A stretch of 64,000 bases of DNA, taken from NCBI GenBank assembly GCA_040954595.2, contig CM082581.2, positions 14,136,001 to 14,200,000 of the forward strand. Reading direction: 5' to 3'. Source of the stretch: Balanoglossus misakiensis. Lineage: Eukaryota; Hemichordata. Numbering within the stretch: the first letter of the stretch is position 1; each line of letters starts with the position of its first letter. The notes beneath the pieces are model-generated. The model had not been told where the DNA came from. It was given only the letters and a program-made list of their open reading frames with translations, and did not search any database. The position numbers and the translations under genes were made by a program. Of the stretch, positions 51,401-61,839 are shown one piece after another.

Positions 51401-53249
51401 AAATCGTCAAAAATCGCCGAATTTTCGACTTTTCCGAACTTTCGAAATTCGTCGATTTTTGAAGAAATCATGGGTTATAGCTCAGGAAAATCGTCAAAAA
51501 TCGCCGAATTTTCGACTTTTCCGAACTTTCGAAATTCGTCGATTTTTGAAGAAATCATGGGTTATATATAGCTCAGGAAAATCGTCAAAAATCGCCGAAT
51601 TTTCGACTTTTCCGAACTTTCGAAATTCGTCGATTTTTGAAGAAATCATGGGTTATAGCTCAGGAAAATCGTCAAAAATCGCCGATTTTTCGACTTTTCC
51701 CAACTTTCGAAATTCGTCGATTTTTGAAGAAATCATGGGTTATAGCTCAGGAAAATCGTCAAAAATCGCCGAATTTTCGACTTTTCCGAACTTTCGAAAT
51801 TCGTCGATTTTTGAAGAAATCATGGGTTATAGCTCAGGAAAATCGTCAAAAATCGCCGAATTTTCGACTTTTCCCAACTTTCGAAATTCGTCGATTTTTG
51901 AAGAAATCATGGGTTATAGCTCAGGAAAATCGTCAAAAATCGCCGAATTTTCGACTTTTCCCAACTTTCGAAATTCGTCGATTTTTGAAGAAATCATGGG
52001 TTATAGCTCAGGAAAATCGTCAAAAATCGCCGAATTTTCGACTTTTCCCAACTTTCGAAATTCGTCGATTTTGAAGAAATCATGGGTTATAGCTCAGGAA
52101 AATCGTCAAAAATCGCCGAATTTTCGACTTTTCCCAACTTTCGAAATTCGTCGATTTTTGAAGAAATCATGGGTTATAGCTCAGGAAAATCGTCAAAATC
52201 GCCGAATTTTCGACTTTTCCCAACTTTCGAAATTCGTCGATTTTTGAAGAAATCATGGGTTATAGCTCAGGAAAATCGTCAAAAATCGCCGAATTTTCGA
52301 CTTTTCCCCAACTTTCGAAATTCGTCGATTTTTGAAGAAATCATGGGTTATAGCTCAGGAAAATCGTCAAAAATCGCCGAATTTTCGACTTTTCCCAACT
52401 TTCGAAATTCGTCGATTTTTGAAGAAATCATGGGTTATAGCTCAGGAAAATCGTCAAAAAATCGCCGAATTTTCGACTTTTCCCAACTTTCGAAATTCGT
52501 CGATTTTTGAAGAAATCATGGGTTATAGCTCAGGAAAATCGTCAAAAATCGCCGAATTTTCGACTTTTCCCAACTTTCGAAATTCGTCGATTTTTGAAGA
52601 AATCATGGGTTATAGCTCAGGAAAATCGTCAAAAATCGCCGAATTTTCGACTTTTCCCAACTTTCGAAATTCGTCGATTTTGAAGAAATCATGGGTTATA
52701 GCTCAGGAAAATCGTCAAAAATCGCCGAATTTTCGACTTTTCCGAACTTTCGAAATTCGTCGATTTTTGAAGAAATCATGGGTTATAGCTCAGGAAAATC
52801 GTCAAAAATCGCCGAATTTTCGACTTTTCCGAACTTTCGAAATTCGTCGATTTTGAAGAAATCATGGGTTATAGCTCAGGAAAATCGTCAAAAATCGCCG
52901 AATTTTCGACTTTTCCGAACTTTCGAAATTCGTCGATTTTTGAAGAAATCATGGGTTATAGCTCAGGAAAATCGTCAAAATCGCCGATTTTTCGACTTTT
53001 CCGAACTTTCGAAATTCGTCGATTTTTGAAGAAATCATGGGTTATAGCTCAGGAAAATCGTCAAAAAATCGCCGATTTTTCGACTTTTCCCAACTTTCGA
53101 AATTCGTCGATTTTTGAAGAAATCATGGGTTATAGCTCAGGAAAATCGTCAAAAATCGCCGAATTTTCGACTTTTCCCAACTTTCGAAATTCGTCGATTT
53201 TTGAAGAAATCATGGGTTATAGCTCAGGAAAATCGTCAAAATCGCCGAT
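48431..53249 (+). repeat. Satellite array, 87-bp monomer, forward orientation
   Basis: About 55 head-to-tail monomers of 87 bp. The monomer has the core ATGGGTTATAGCTCAGG, then ATCGTCAAAAATCGCCGA, TTTCGACTTTTCC, TTTCGAAATTCGTCGA and TTTTTGAAGAA. Monomers are near-identical. The main variants are GCCGATTTTT versus GCCGAATTTT and TCCCAAC versus TCCGAAC, and they occur in blocks. No indels are seen until about 52,070 apart from a 4-bp TATA insertion in one core (about 51,565). Two + frames lack stops, giving open frames of 1,019 and 1,132 codons, which the monomer length explains. Confidence 0.97.
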
Positions 53250-53349
53250 NNNNNNNNNNNNNNNNNNNNNNNNNNNNNNNNNNNNNNNNNNNNNNNNNNN
53301 NNNNNNNNNNNNNNNNNNNNNNNNNNNNNNNNNNNNNNNNNNNNNNNNN
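53250..53349. other. Assembly gap (100 N)
   Basis: Exactly 100 N, a conventional placeholder for unknown length. The satellite reverses orientation across it, and both flanks stop at nearly the same point of the monomer, just after the core. Confidence 0.99.
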
Positions 53350-56300
53350 TTTTGGACGATTTTCCTGAGCTATAACCCATGATTTCTTCAAAAATCGACG
53401 AATTTTCGAAAGTTCGGAAAAGTCGAAAATTCGGCGATTTTTGACGATTTTCCTGAGCTATAACCATGATTTCTTCAAAAATCGACGAATTTCGAAAGTT
53501 CGGAAAAGTCGAAAATTCGGGCGATTTTTTGACGATTTCCTGAGCTATAACCCATGATTTCTTCAAAAATCGACGAATTTCGAAAGTTCGGAAAAGTCGA
53601 AAATTCGGCGATTTTTGACGATTTTCCTGAGCTATAACCCATGATTTCTTCAAAAATCGACGAATTTCGAAAGTTGGGAAAAGTCGAAAAATCGGCGATT
53701 TTTGACGATTTTCCTGAGCTATAACCCATGATTTCTTCAAAAATCGACGAATTTCGAAAGTTGGGAAAAGTCGAAAATCGGCGATTTTTGACGATTTTCC
53801 TGAGCTATAACCCATGATTTCTTCAAAAATCGACGAATTTCGAAAGTTGGGAAAAGTCGAAAAATCGGCGATTTTTGACGATTTTCCTGAGCTATAACCC
53901 ATGATTTCTTCAAAAATCGACGAATTTCGAAAGTTGGGAAAAGTCGAAAAATCGGCGATTTTTGACGATTTTCCTGAGCTATAACCCATGATTTCTTCAA
54001 AAATCGACGAATTTCGAAAAGTTGGGAAAAGTCGAAAAATCGGCGATTTTTGACGATTTTCCTGAGCTATAACCCATGATTTCTTCAAAAATCGACGAAT
54101 TTCGAAAGTTGGGAAAAGTCGAAAAATCGGCGATTTTTGACGATTTTCCTGAGCTATAACCCATGATTTCTTCAAAAATCGACGAATTTCGAAAGTGGGA
54201 AAAGTCGAAAAATCGGCGATTTTTGACGATTTTCCTGAGCTATAACCCATGATTTCTTCAAAAATCGACGAATTTCGAAAGTTGGGAAAAGTCGAAAATC
54301 GGCGAGATTTTCCTGAAGCTATAACCCATTGATTTCTTCAAAATCGACGAATTTCGAAAGTTGGGGAAAAGTCGAAAAATCGGCGATTTTTGACGGATTT
54401 TCCTGAGAGCTATAACCCATGATTTCTTCAAAAATCGACGATTTCGAAAGTTGGGAAAAGTCGAAAAATCGGCGATTTTTGACGATTTTCCTGAGCTATA
54501 ACCCATGATTTCTTCAAAAATCGACGAATTTCGAAAGTTGGGAAAAGTCGAAAAATCGGCGATTTTTGACGATTTCCTGAGCTATAACCCATGATTTCTT
54601 CAAAAATCGACGAATTTCGAAAGTTGGGAAAAGTCGAAAAATCGGCGATTTTTGACGATTTTCCTGAGCTATAACCCATGATTTCTTCAAAAATCGACGA
54701 ATTTCGAAAGTTGGGAAAAGTCGAAAAATCGGCGATTTTGACGATTTTCCTGAGCTATAACCCATGATTTCTTCAAAAATCGACGAATTTCGAAAGTTGG
54801 GAAAAGTCGAAAAATCGGCGATTTTTGACGATTTTCCTGAGCTATAACCCATGATTTCTTCAAAAATCGACGAATTTCGAAAGTTGGGAAAAGTCGAAAA
54901 TCGGCGATTTTTGACGATTTTCCTGAGCTATAACCCATGATTTCTTCAAAAATCGACGAATTTCGAAAGTTGGGGAAAAAGTCGAAAAAATCGGCGATTT
55001 TTGACGATTTTCCTGAGCTATAACCCATGATTTCTTCAAAAATCGACGAATTTCGAAAGTTGGGAAAAGTCTGAAAAATACGGCGATTTTTGACGATTTT
55101 CCTGAGCTATAACCCATGATTTCTTCAAAAATCGACGAATTTCGAAAGTTGGAAAAGTCGAAAATTCGGCGATTTTTGACGATTTTCCTGAGCTATAACC
55201 CATGATTTCTTCAAAAATCGACGAATTTCGAAAGTTGGAAAAGTCGAAAAATCGGCGATTTTTGACGATTTTCCTGAGCTATAACCCATGATTTCTTCAA
55301 AAATCGACGAATTTCGAAAGTTGGGAAAAGTCGAAAAATCGGCGATTTTTGACGATTTTCCTGAGCTATAACCCATGATTTCTTCAAAAATCGACGAATT
55401 TCGAAAGTTGGGAAAAGTCGAAAAATCGGCGATTTTTGACGATTTTCCTGAGCTATAACCCATGATTTCTTCAAAAATCGACGAATTTCGAAAGTTGGGA
55501 AAAGTCGAAAAATCGGCGATTTTTGACGATTTTCCTGAGCTATAACCCATGATTTCTTCAAAAATCGACGAATTTCGAAAGTTGGGAAAGTCGAAAAATC
55601 GGCGATTTTTGACGATTTTCCTGAGCTATAACCCATGATTTCTTCAAAAAACGACGAATTTCGAAAGTTGGGATAAGTCGAAAAATCGGCGATTTTTGAC
55701 GATTTTCCTGTGCTATAACCCATGATTTCTTCAAAAATCGACGAATTTCGAAAGTTGGGAAAAGTCGAAAAATCGGCGATTTTTGACGATTTTCCTGAGC
55801 TATAACCCATGATTTCTTCAAAAATCGACGAATTTCGAAAGTTGGGAAAAGTCGAAAAATCGGCGATTTTTGACGATTTTCCTGAGCTATAACCCATGAT
55901 TTCTTCAAAAATCGACGAATTTCGAAAGTTGGGAAAAGTCGAAAAATCGGCGATTTTTGACGATTTTCCTGAGCTATAACCCATGATTTCTTCAAAAATC
56001 GACGAATTTCGAAAGTTGGGAAAAGTCGAAAAATCGGCGATTTTTGACGATTTTCCTGAGCTATAACCCATGATTTCTTCAAAAATCGACGAATTTCGAA
56101 AGTTGGGAAAAGTCGAAAAATCGGCGATTTTTGACGATTTTCCTGAGCTATAACCCATGATTTCTTCAAAAATCGACGAATTTCGAAAGTTGGGAAAAGT
56201 CGAAAAATCGGCGATTTTGACGATTTTCCTGAGCTATAACCCATGATTTCTTCAAAAATCGACGAATTTCGAAAGTTGGGAAAAGTCGAAAAATCGGCGA

Positions 56301-59300
56301 TTTTTGACGATTTTCCTGAGCTATAACCCATGATTTCTTCAAAAATCGACGAATTTCGAAAGTTGGGAAAAGTCGAAAAATCGGCGATTTTTGACGATTT
56401 TCCTGAGCTATAACCCATGATTTCTTCAAAAATCGACGAATTTCGAAAGTTGGGAAAAGGCGAAAATCGGCGATTTTTGACGATTTTCCTGAGCTATACC
56501 CATGATTTCTTCAAAAATCGACGAATTTCGAAAGTTGGGAAAAGGCGAAAAATCGGCGATTTTTGACGATTTTCCTGAGCTATAACCCATGATTTCTTCA
56601 AAAATCGACGAATTTCGAAAGTTGGGAAAAGTCGAAAAATCGGCGATTTTTGACGATTTTCCTGAGCTATAACCCATGATTTCTTCAAAATCGACGAATT
56701 TCGAAAGTTGGGAAAAGTCGAAAAATCGGCGATTTTTGACGATTTTCCTGAGCTATAACCCATGATTTCTTCAAAAATCGACGAATTTCGAAAGTTGGGA
56801 AAAGTCGAAAAATCGGCGATTTTTGACGATTTTCCTGAGCTATAACCCATGATTTCTTCAAAAATCGACGAATTTCGAAAGTTGGGAAAAGTCGAAAAAT
56901 CGGCGATTTTTGACGATTTTCCTGAGCTATAACCCATGATTTCTTCAAAAATCGAAGAATTTCGAAAAGTTGGGAAAAGTCGAAAAATCGGCGATTTTTG
57001 ACGATTTTCCTGAGCTATAACCCATGATTTCTTCAAAAATCGACGAATTTCGAAAGTTGGGAAAAGTCGAAAAATCGGCGATTTTTGACGATTTTCCTGA
57101 GCTATAACCCATGATTTCTTCAAAATCGACGAATTTCGAAAGTTGGGAAAAGTCGAAAAATCGGCGATTTTGACGATTTTCCTGAGCTATAACCCATGAT
57201 TTCTTCAAAATCGACGAATTTCGAAAGTTGGGAAAAGTCGAAAAATCGGCGATTTTGACGATTTTCCTGAGCTATAACCCATGATTTCTTCAAAAATCGA
57301 CGAATTTCGAAAGTTGGGAAAAGTCGAAAAATCGGCGATTTTTGACGATTTTCCTGAGCTATAACCCATGATTTTCTTCAAAAATCGACGAATTTCGAAA
57401 GTTGGGAAAGTCGAAAAATCGGCGATTTTTGACGATTTTCCTGAGCTATAACCCATGATTTCTTCAAAAATCGACGAATTTCGAAAGTTGGGAAAAGTCG
57501 AAAAATCGGCGATTTTGACGATTTTCCTGAGCTATAACCCATGATTTCTTCAAAAATCGACGAATTCGAAAGTTGGGAAAAGTCGAAAAATCGGCGATTT
57601 TTGACGATTTTCCTGAGCTATAACCCATGATTTCTTCAAAAATCGACGAATTTCGAAGTTGGGAAAAGTCGAAAAATCGGCGATTTTTGACGATTTTCCT
57701 GAGCTATAACCCATGATTTCTTCAAAAATCGACGAATTTCGAAAGTTGGGAAAAGTCGAAAAATCGGCGATTTTTGACGATTTTCCTGAGCTATAACCCA
57801 TGATTTCTTCAAAAATCGACGAATTTCGAAAGTTGGGAAAAGTCGAAAAATCGGCGATTTTTGACGATTTTCCTGAGCTATAACCCATGATTTCTTCAAA
57901 AAATCGACGAATTTCGAAAGTTGGGAAAAGTCGAAAAATCGGCGATTTTTGACGATTTTCCTGAGCTATAACCCATGATTTCTTCAAAAATCGACGAATT
58001 TCGAAAGTTGGGAAAAGTCGAAAAATCGGCGATTTTGACGATTTTCCTGAGCTATAACCCATGATTTCTTCAAAAAATCGACGAATTTCGAAAGTTGGGA
58101 AAAGTCGAAAAATCGGCGATTTTTGACGATTTTCCTGAGCTATAACCCATGATTTCTTCAAAAATCGACGAATTTCGAAAGTTGGGAAAAGGCGAAAAAT
58201 CGGCGATTTTTGACGATTTTCCTGAGCTATAACCCATGATTTCTTCAAAAATCGACGAATTTCGAAAGTTGGGAAAAGTCGAAAAATCGGCGATTTTTGA
58301 CGATTTTTCCTGAGCTATAACCCATGATTTCTTCAAAAATCGACGAATTTCGAAAGTTGGGAAAAGTCGAAAAATCGGCGATTTTTGACGATTTTCCTGA
58401 GCTATAACCCATGATTTCTTCAAAAATCGACGAATTTCGAAAGTTGGGAAAAGTCGAAAAATCGGCGATTTTTGACGATTTTCCTGAGCTATAACCCATG
58501 ATTTCTTCAAAAATCGACGAATTTCGAAAGTTGGGAAAAGTCGAAAAATCGGCGATTTTTGACGATTTTCCTGAGCTATAACCCATGATTTCTTCAAAAA
58601 TCGACGAATTTCGAAAGTTGGGAAAAGTCGAAAAATCGGCGATTTTTGACGATTTTCCTGAGCTATAACCCATGATTTCTTCAAAAATCGACGAATTTCG
58701 AAAGTTGGGAAAAGTCGAAAAATCGGCGATTTTTGACGATTTTCCTCAGCTATTACCCATGATTTCTTCAAAAATCGACGAATTTCGAAAGTTGGGAAAA
58801 GTCGAAAAATCGGCGATTTTTGACGATTTTCCTGAGCTATAACCCATGATTTCTTCAAAAATCGACGAATTTCGAAAGTTGGGAAAAGTCGAAAAATCGG
58901 CGATTTTTGACGATTTTCCTGAGCTATAACCCATGATTTCTTCAAAAATCGACGAATTTCGAAAGTTGGGAAAAGTCGAAAAATCGGCGATTTTTGACGA
59001 TTTTCCTGAGCTATAACCCATGATTTCTTCAAAAATCGACGAATTTCGAAAGTTGGGAAAAGTCGAAAAATCGGCGATTTTTGACGATTTTCCTGAGCTA
59101 TAACCCATGATTTCTTCAAAAATCGACGAATTTCGAAAGTTGGGAAAAGTCGAAAAATCGGCGATTTTTGACGATTTTCCTGAGCTATAACCCATGATTT
59201 CTTCAAAAATCGACGAATTTCGAAAGTTGGGAAAAGTCGAAAAATCGGCGATTTTTGACGATTTTCCTGAGCTATAACCCATGATTTCTTCAAAAATCGA

Positions 59301-61655
59301 CGAATTTCGAAAGTTGGGAAATGTCGAAAAATCGGCGATTTTTGACGATTTTCCTCAGCTATTACCCATGATTTCTTCAAAAATCGACGAATTTCGAAAG
59401 TTGGGAAAAGTCGAAAATTCGGCGATTTTTGACGATTTTCCTGAGCTATAACCCATGATTTCTTCAAAAATCGACGAATTTCGAAAGTTGGGAAAAGTCG
59501 AAAAATCGGCGATTTTCGACGATTTTCCTGAGCTATAACCCATGATTTCTTCAAAAATCGACGAATTTCGAAAGTTGGGAAAAGTCGAAAAATCGGCGAT
59601 TTTCGACGATTTTCCTGAGCTATAACCCATGATTTCTTCAAAAATCGACGAATTTCGAAAGTTGGGAAAAGTCGAAAATTCGGCGATTTTTGACGATTTT
59701 CCTGAGCTATAACCCATGATTTCTTCAAAAATCGACGAATTTCGAAAGTTGGGAAAAGTCGAAAAATCGGCGATTTTTGACGATTTTCCTGAGCTATAAC
59801 CCATGATTTCTTCAAAAATCGACGAATTTCGAAAGTTGGGAAAAGTCGAAAAATCGGCGATTTTTGACGATTTTCCTGAGCTATAACCCATGATTTCTTC
59901 AAAAATCGACGAATTTCGAAAGTTGGGAAAAGTCGAAAAATCGGCGATTTTTGACGATTTTCCTGAACTATAACCCATGATTTCTTCAAAAATCGACGAA
60001 TTTCGAAAGTTGGGAAAAGTCGAAAAATCGGCGATTTTTGAGGATTTTCCTGAGCTATAACCCATGATTTCTTCAAAAATCGACGAATTTCGAAAGTTGG
60101 GAAAAGTCGAAAAATCGGCGATTTTTGACGATTTTCCTGAGCTATAACCCATGATTTCTTCAAAAATCGACGAATTTCGAAAGTTGGGAAAAGTCGAAAA
60201 ATCGGCGATTTTTGACGATTTTCCTGAGCTATAACCCATGATTTCTTCAAAAATCGACGAATTTCGAAAGTTGGGAAAAGTCGAAAAATCGGCGATTTTT
60301 GACGATTTTCCTGAGCTATAACCCATGATTTCTTCAAAAATCGACGAATTTCGAAAGTTGGGAAAAGTCGAAAAATCGGCGATTTTTGACGATTTTCCTG
60401 AGCTATAACCCATGATTTCTTCAAAAATCGACGAATTTCGAAATTTGGGAAAAGTCGAAAAATCGGCGATTTTTGACGATTTTCCTGAGCTATAACCCAT
60501 GATTTCTTCAAAAATCGACGAATTTCGAAATTTGGGAAAAGTCGAAAAATCGGCGATTTTTGACGATTTTCCTGAGCTATAACCCATGATTTCTTCAAAA
60601 ATCGACGAATTTCGAAAGTTGGGAAAAGTCGAAAAATCGGCGATTTTTGACGATTTTCCTGAGCTATAACCCATGATTTCTTCAAAAATCGACGAATTTC
60701 GAAAGTTGGGAATAGTCGAAAAATCGGCGATTTTTGACGATTTTCCTGAGCTATAACCCATGATTTCTTCAAAAATCGACGAATTTCGAAAGTTGGGAAA
60801 AGTCGAAAAATCGGCGATTTTTGACGATTTTCCTGAGCTATAACCCATGATTTCTTCAAAAATCGACGAATTTCGAAAGTTGGGAAAAGTCGAAAAATCG
60901 GCGATTTTTGACGATTTTCCTGAGCTATAACCCATGATTTCTTCAAAAATCGACGAATTCCGAAAGTTGGGAAAAGTCGAAAAATCGGCGATTTTTGACG
61001 ATTTTCCTGAGCTATAACCCATGATTTCTTCAAAAATCGACGAATTTCGAAAGTTGGGAAAAGTCGAAAAATCGGCGATTTTTGACGATTTTCCTGAGCT
61101 ATAACCCATGATTTCTTCAAAAATCGACGAATTTCGAAAGTTGGGAAAAGTCGAAAAATCGGCGATTTTTGACGATTTTCCTGAGCTATAACCCATGATT
61201 TCTTCAAAAATCGACGAATTTCGAAAGTTGGGAAAAGTCGAAAAATCGGCGATTTTTGACGATTTTCCTGAGCTATAACCCATGATTTCTTCAAAAATCG
61301 ACGAATTTCGAAAGTTGGGAAAAGTCGAAAAATCGGCGATTTTTGACGATTTTCCTGAGCTATAACCCATGATTTCTTCAAAAATCGACGAATTTCGAAA
61401 GTTGGGAAAAGTCGAAAAATCGGCGATTTTTGACGATTTTCCTGAGCTATAACCCATGATTTCTTCAAAAATCGACGAATTTCGAAAGTTGGGAAAAGTC
61501 GAAAAATCGGCGATTTTTGACGATTTTCCTGAGCTATAACCCATGATTTCTTCAAAAATCGACGAATTTCGAAAGTTGGGAAAAGTCGAAAAATCGGCGA
61601 TTTTTGACGATTTTCCTGAGCTATAACCCATGATTTCTTCAAAAATCGACGAATT
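53350..61655 (-). repeat. Satellite array, 87-bp monomer, inverted orientation
   Basis: About 95 monomers of the same 87-bp family read as reverse complement (TGAGCTATAACCCATGATTT). From the gap to about 58,310 many monomers carry one-base gains or losses in A/T/C/G homopolymers. From there to 61,642 the array is almost indel-free, and open minus-strand frames of 774 and 1,190 codons appear for the same numerical reason as in the forward array. Most monomers are of the GCCGATTTTT/TCCCAAC subtype; GCCGAATTTT/TCCGAAC copies sit next to the gap, as they do on its left side. Confidence 0.97.
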
Positions 61656-61682
61656 TTCGAAATTTTTGATAAAAATCATGGG
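61627..61682. other. Fold-back (palindromic) junction between inverted and forward satellite
   Basis: Imperfect 27-bp arms, CCCATGATTT... and ...AAATCATGGG, flank an axis at 61,654/61,655. They continue outward into GAGCTATAA and TTATAGCTC. The junction is fully sequenced, unlike the one in the gap, and marks the return to forward orientation. Confidence 0.85.
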
Positions 61683-61839
61683 TTATAGCTCATGAAAATC
61701 ATCCGAAATTGTCGATTTTTCGACTTTGGGAAATTTCGAAATTTCTTCGATTTTTGATAAAATATCATGGGTTATAGCTCATGAAAATCATCCAAAAATG
61801 ATAATTTTTCGACTTTTCGAATTTTCAAAATTTCTTTCT
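61656..61839 (+). repeat. Transitional monomers between the 87-bp and 86-bp families
   Basis: Two monomers keep the core GGGTTATAGCTCATGAAAAT and 87-mer-like words (TTTTTCGACTTT, TTCGATTTTTGATAA) but drift toward the 86-bp family (TTTTCGAATTTTCAAAATTT). They are intermediates in sequence as well as in position. Confidence 0.75.

Noticed and set aside
48512-52247. Giant repeat proteins of 1,019 and 1,132 residues on the + strand
   Set aside because: They are tandem 87-bp satellite read in two stop-free frames; monomer length divisible by three explains them, and both frames are equally open.
58070-61679. Giant repeat proteins of 1,190 and 774 residues on the - strand
   Set aside because: The same 87-bp monomer in inverted orientation; no gene-like start, codon bias or family similarity.
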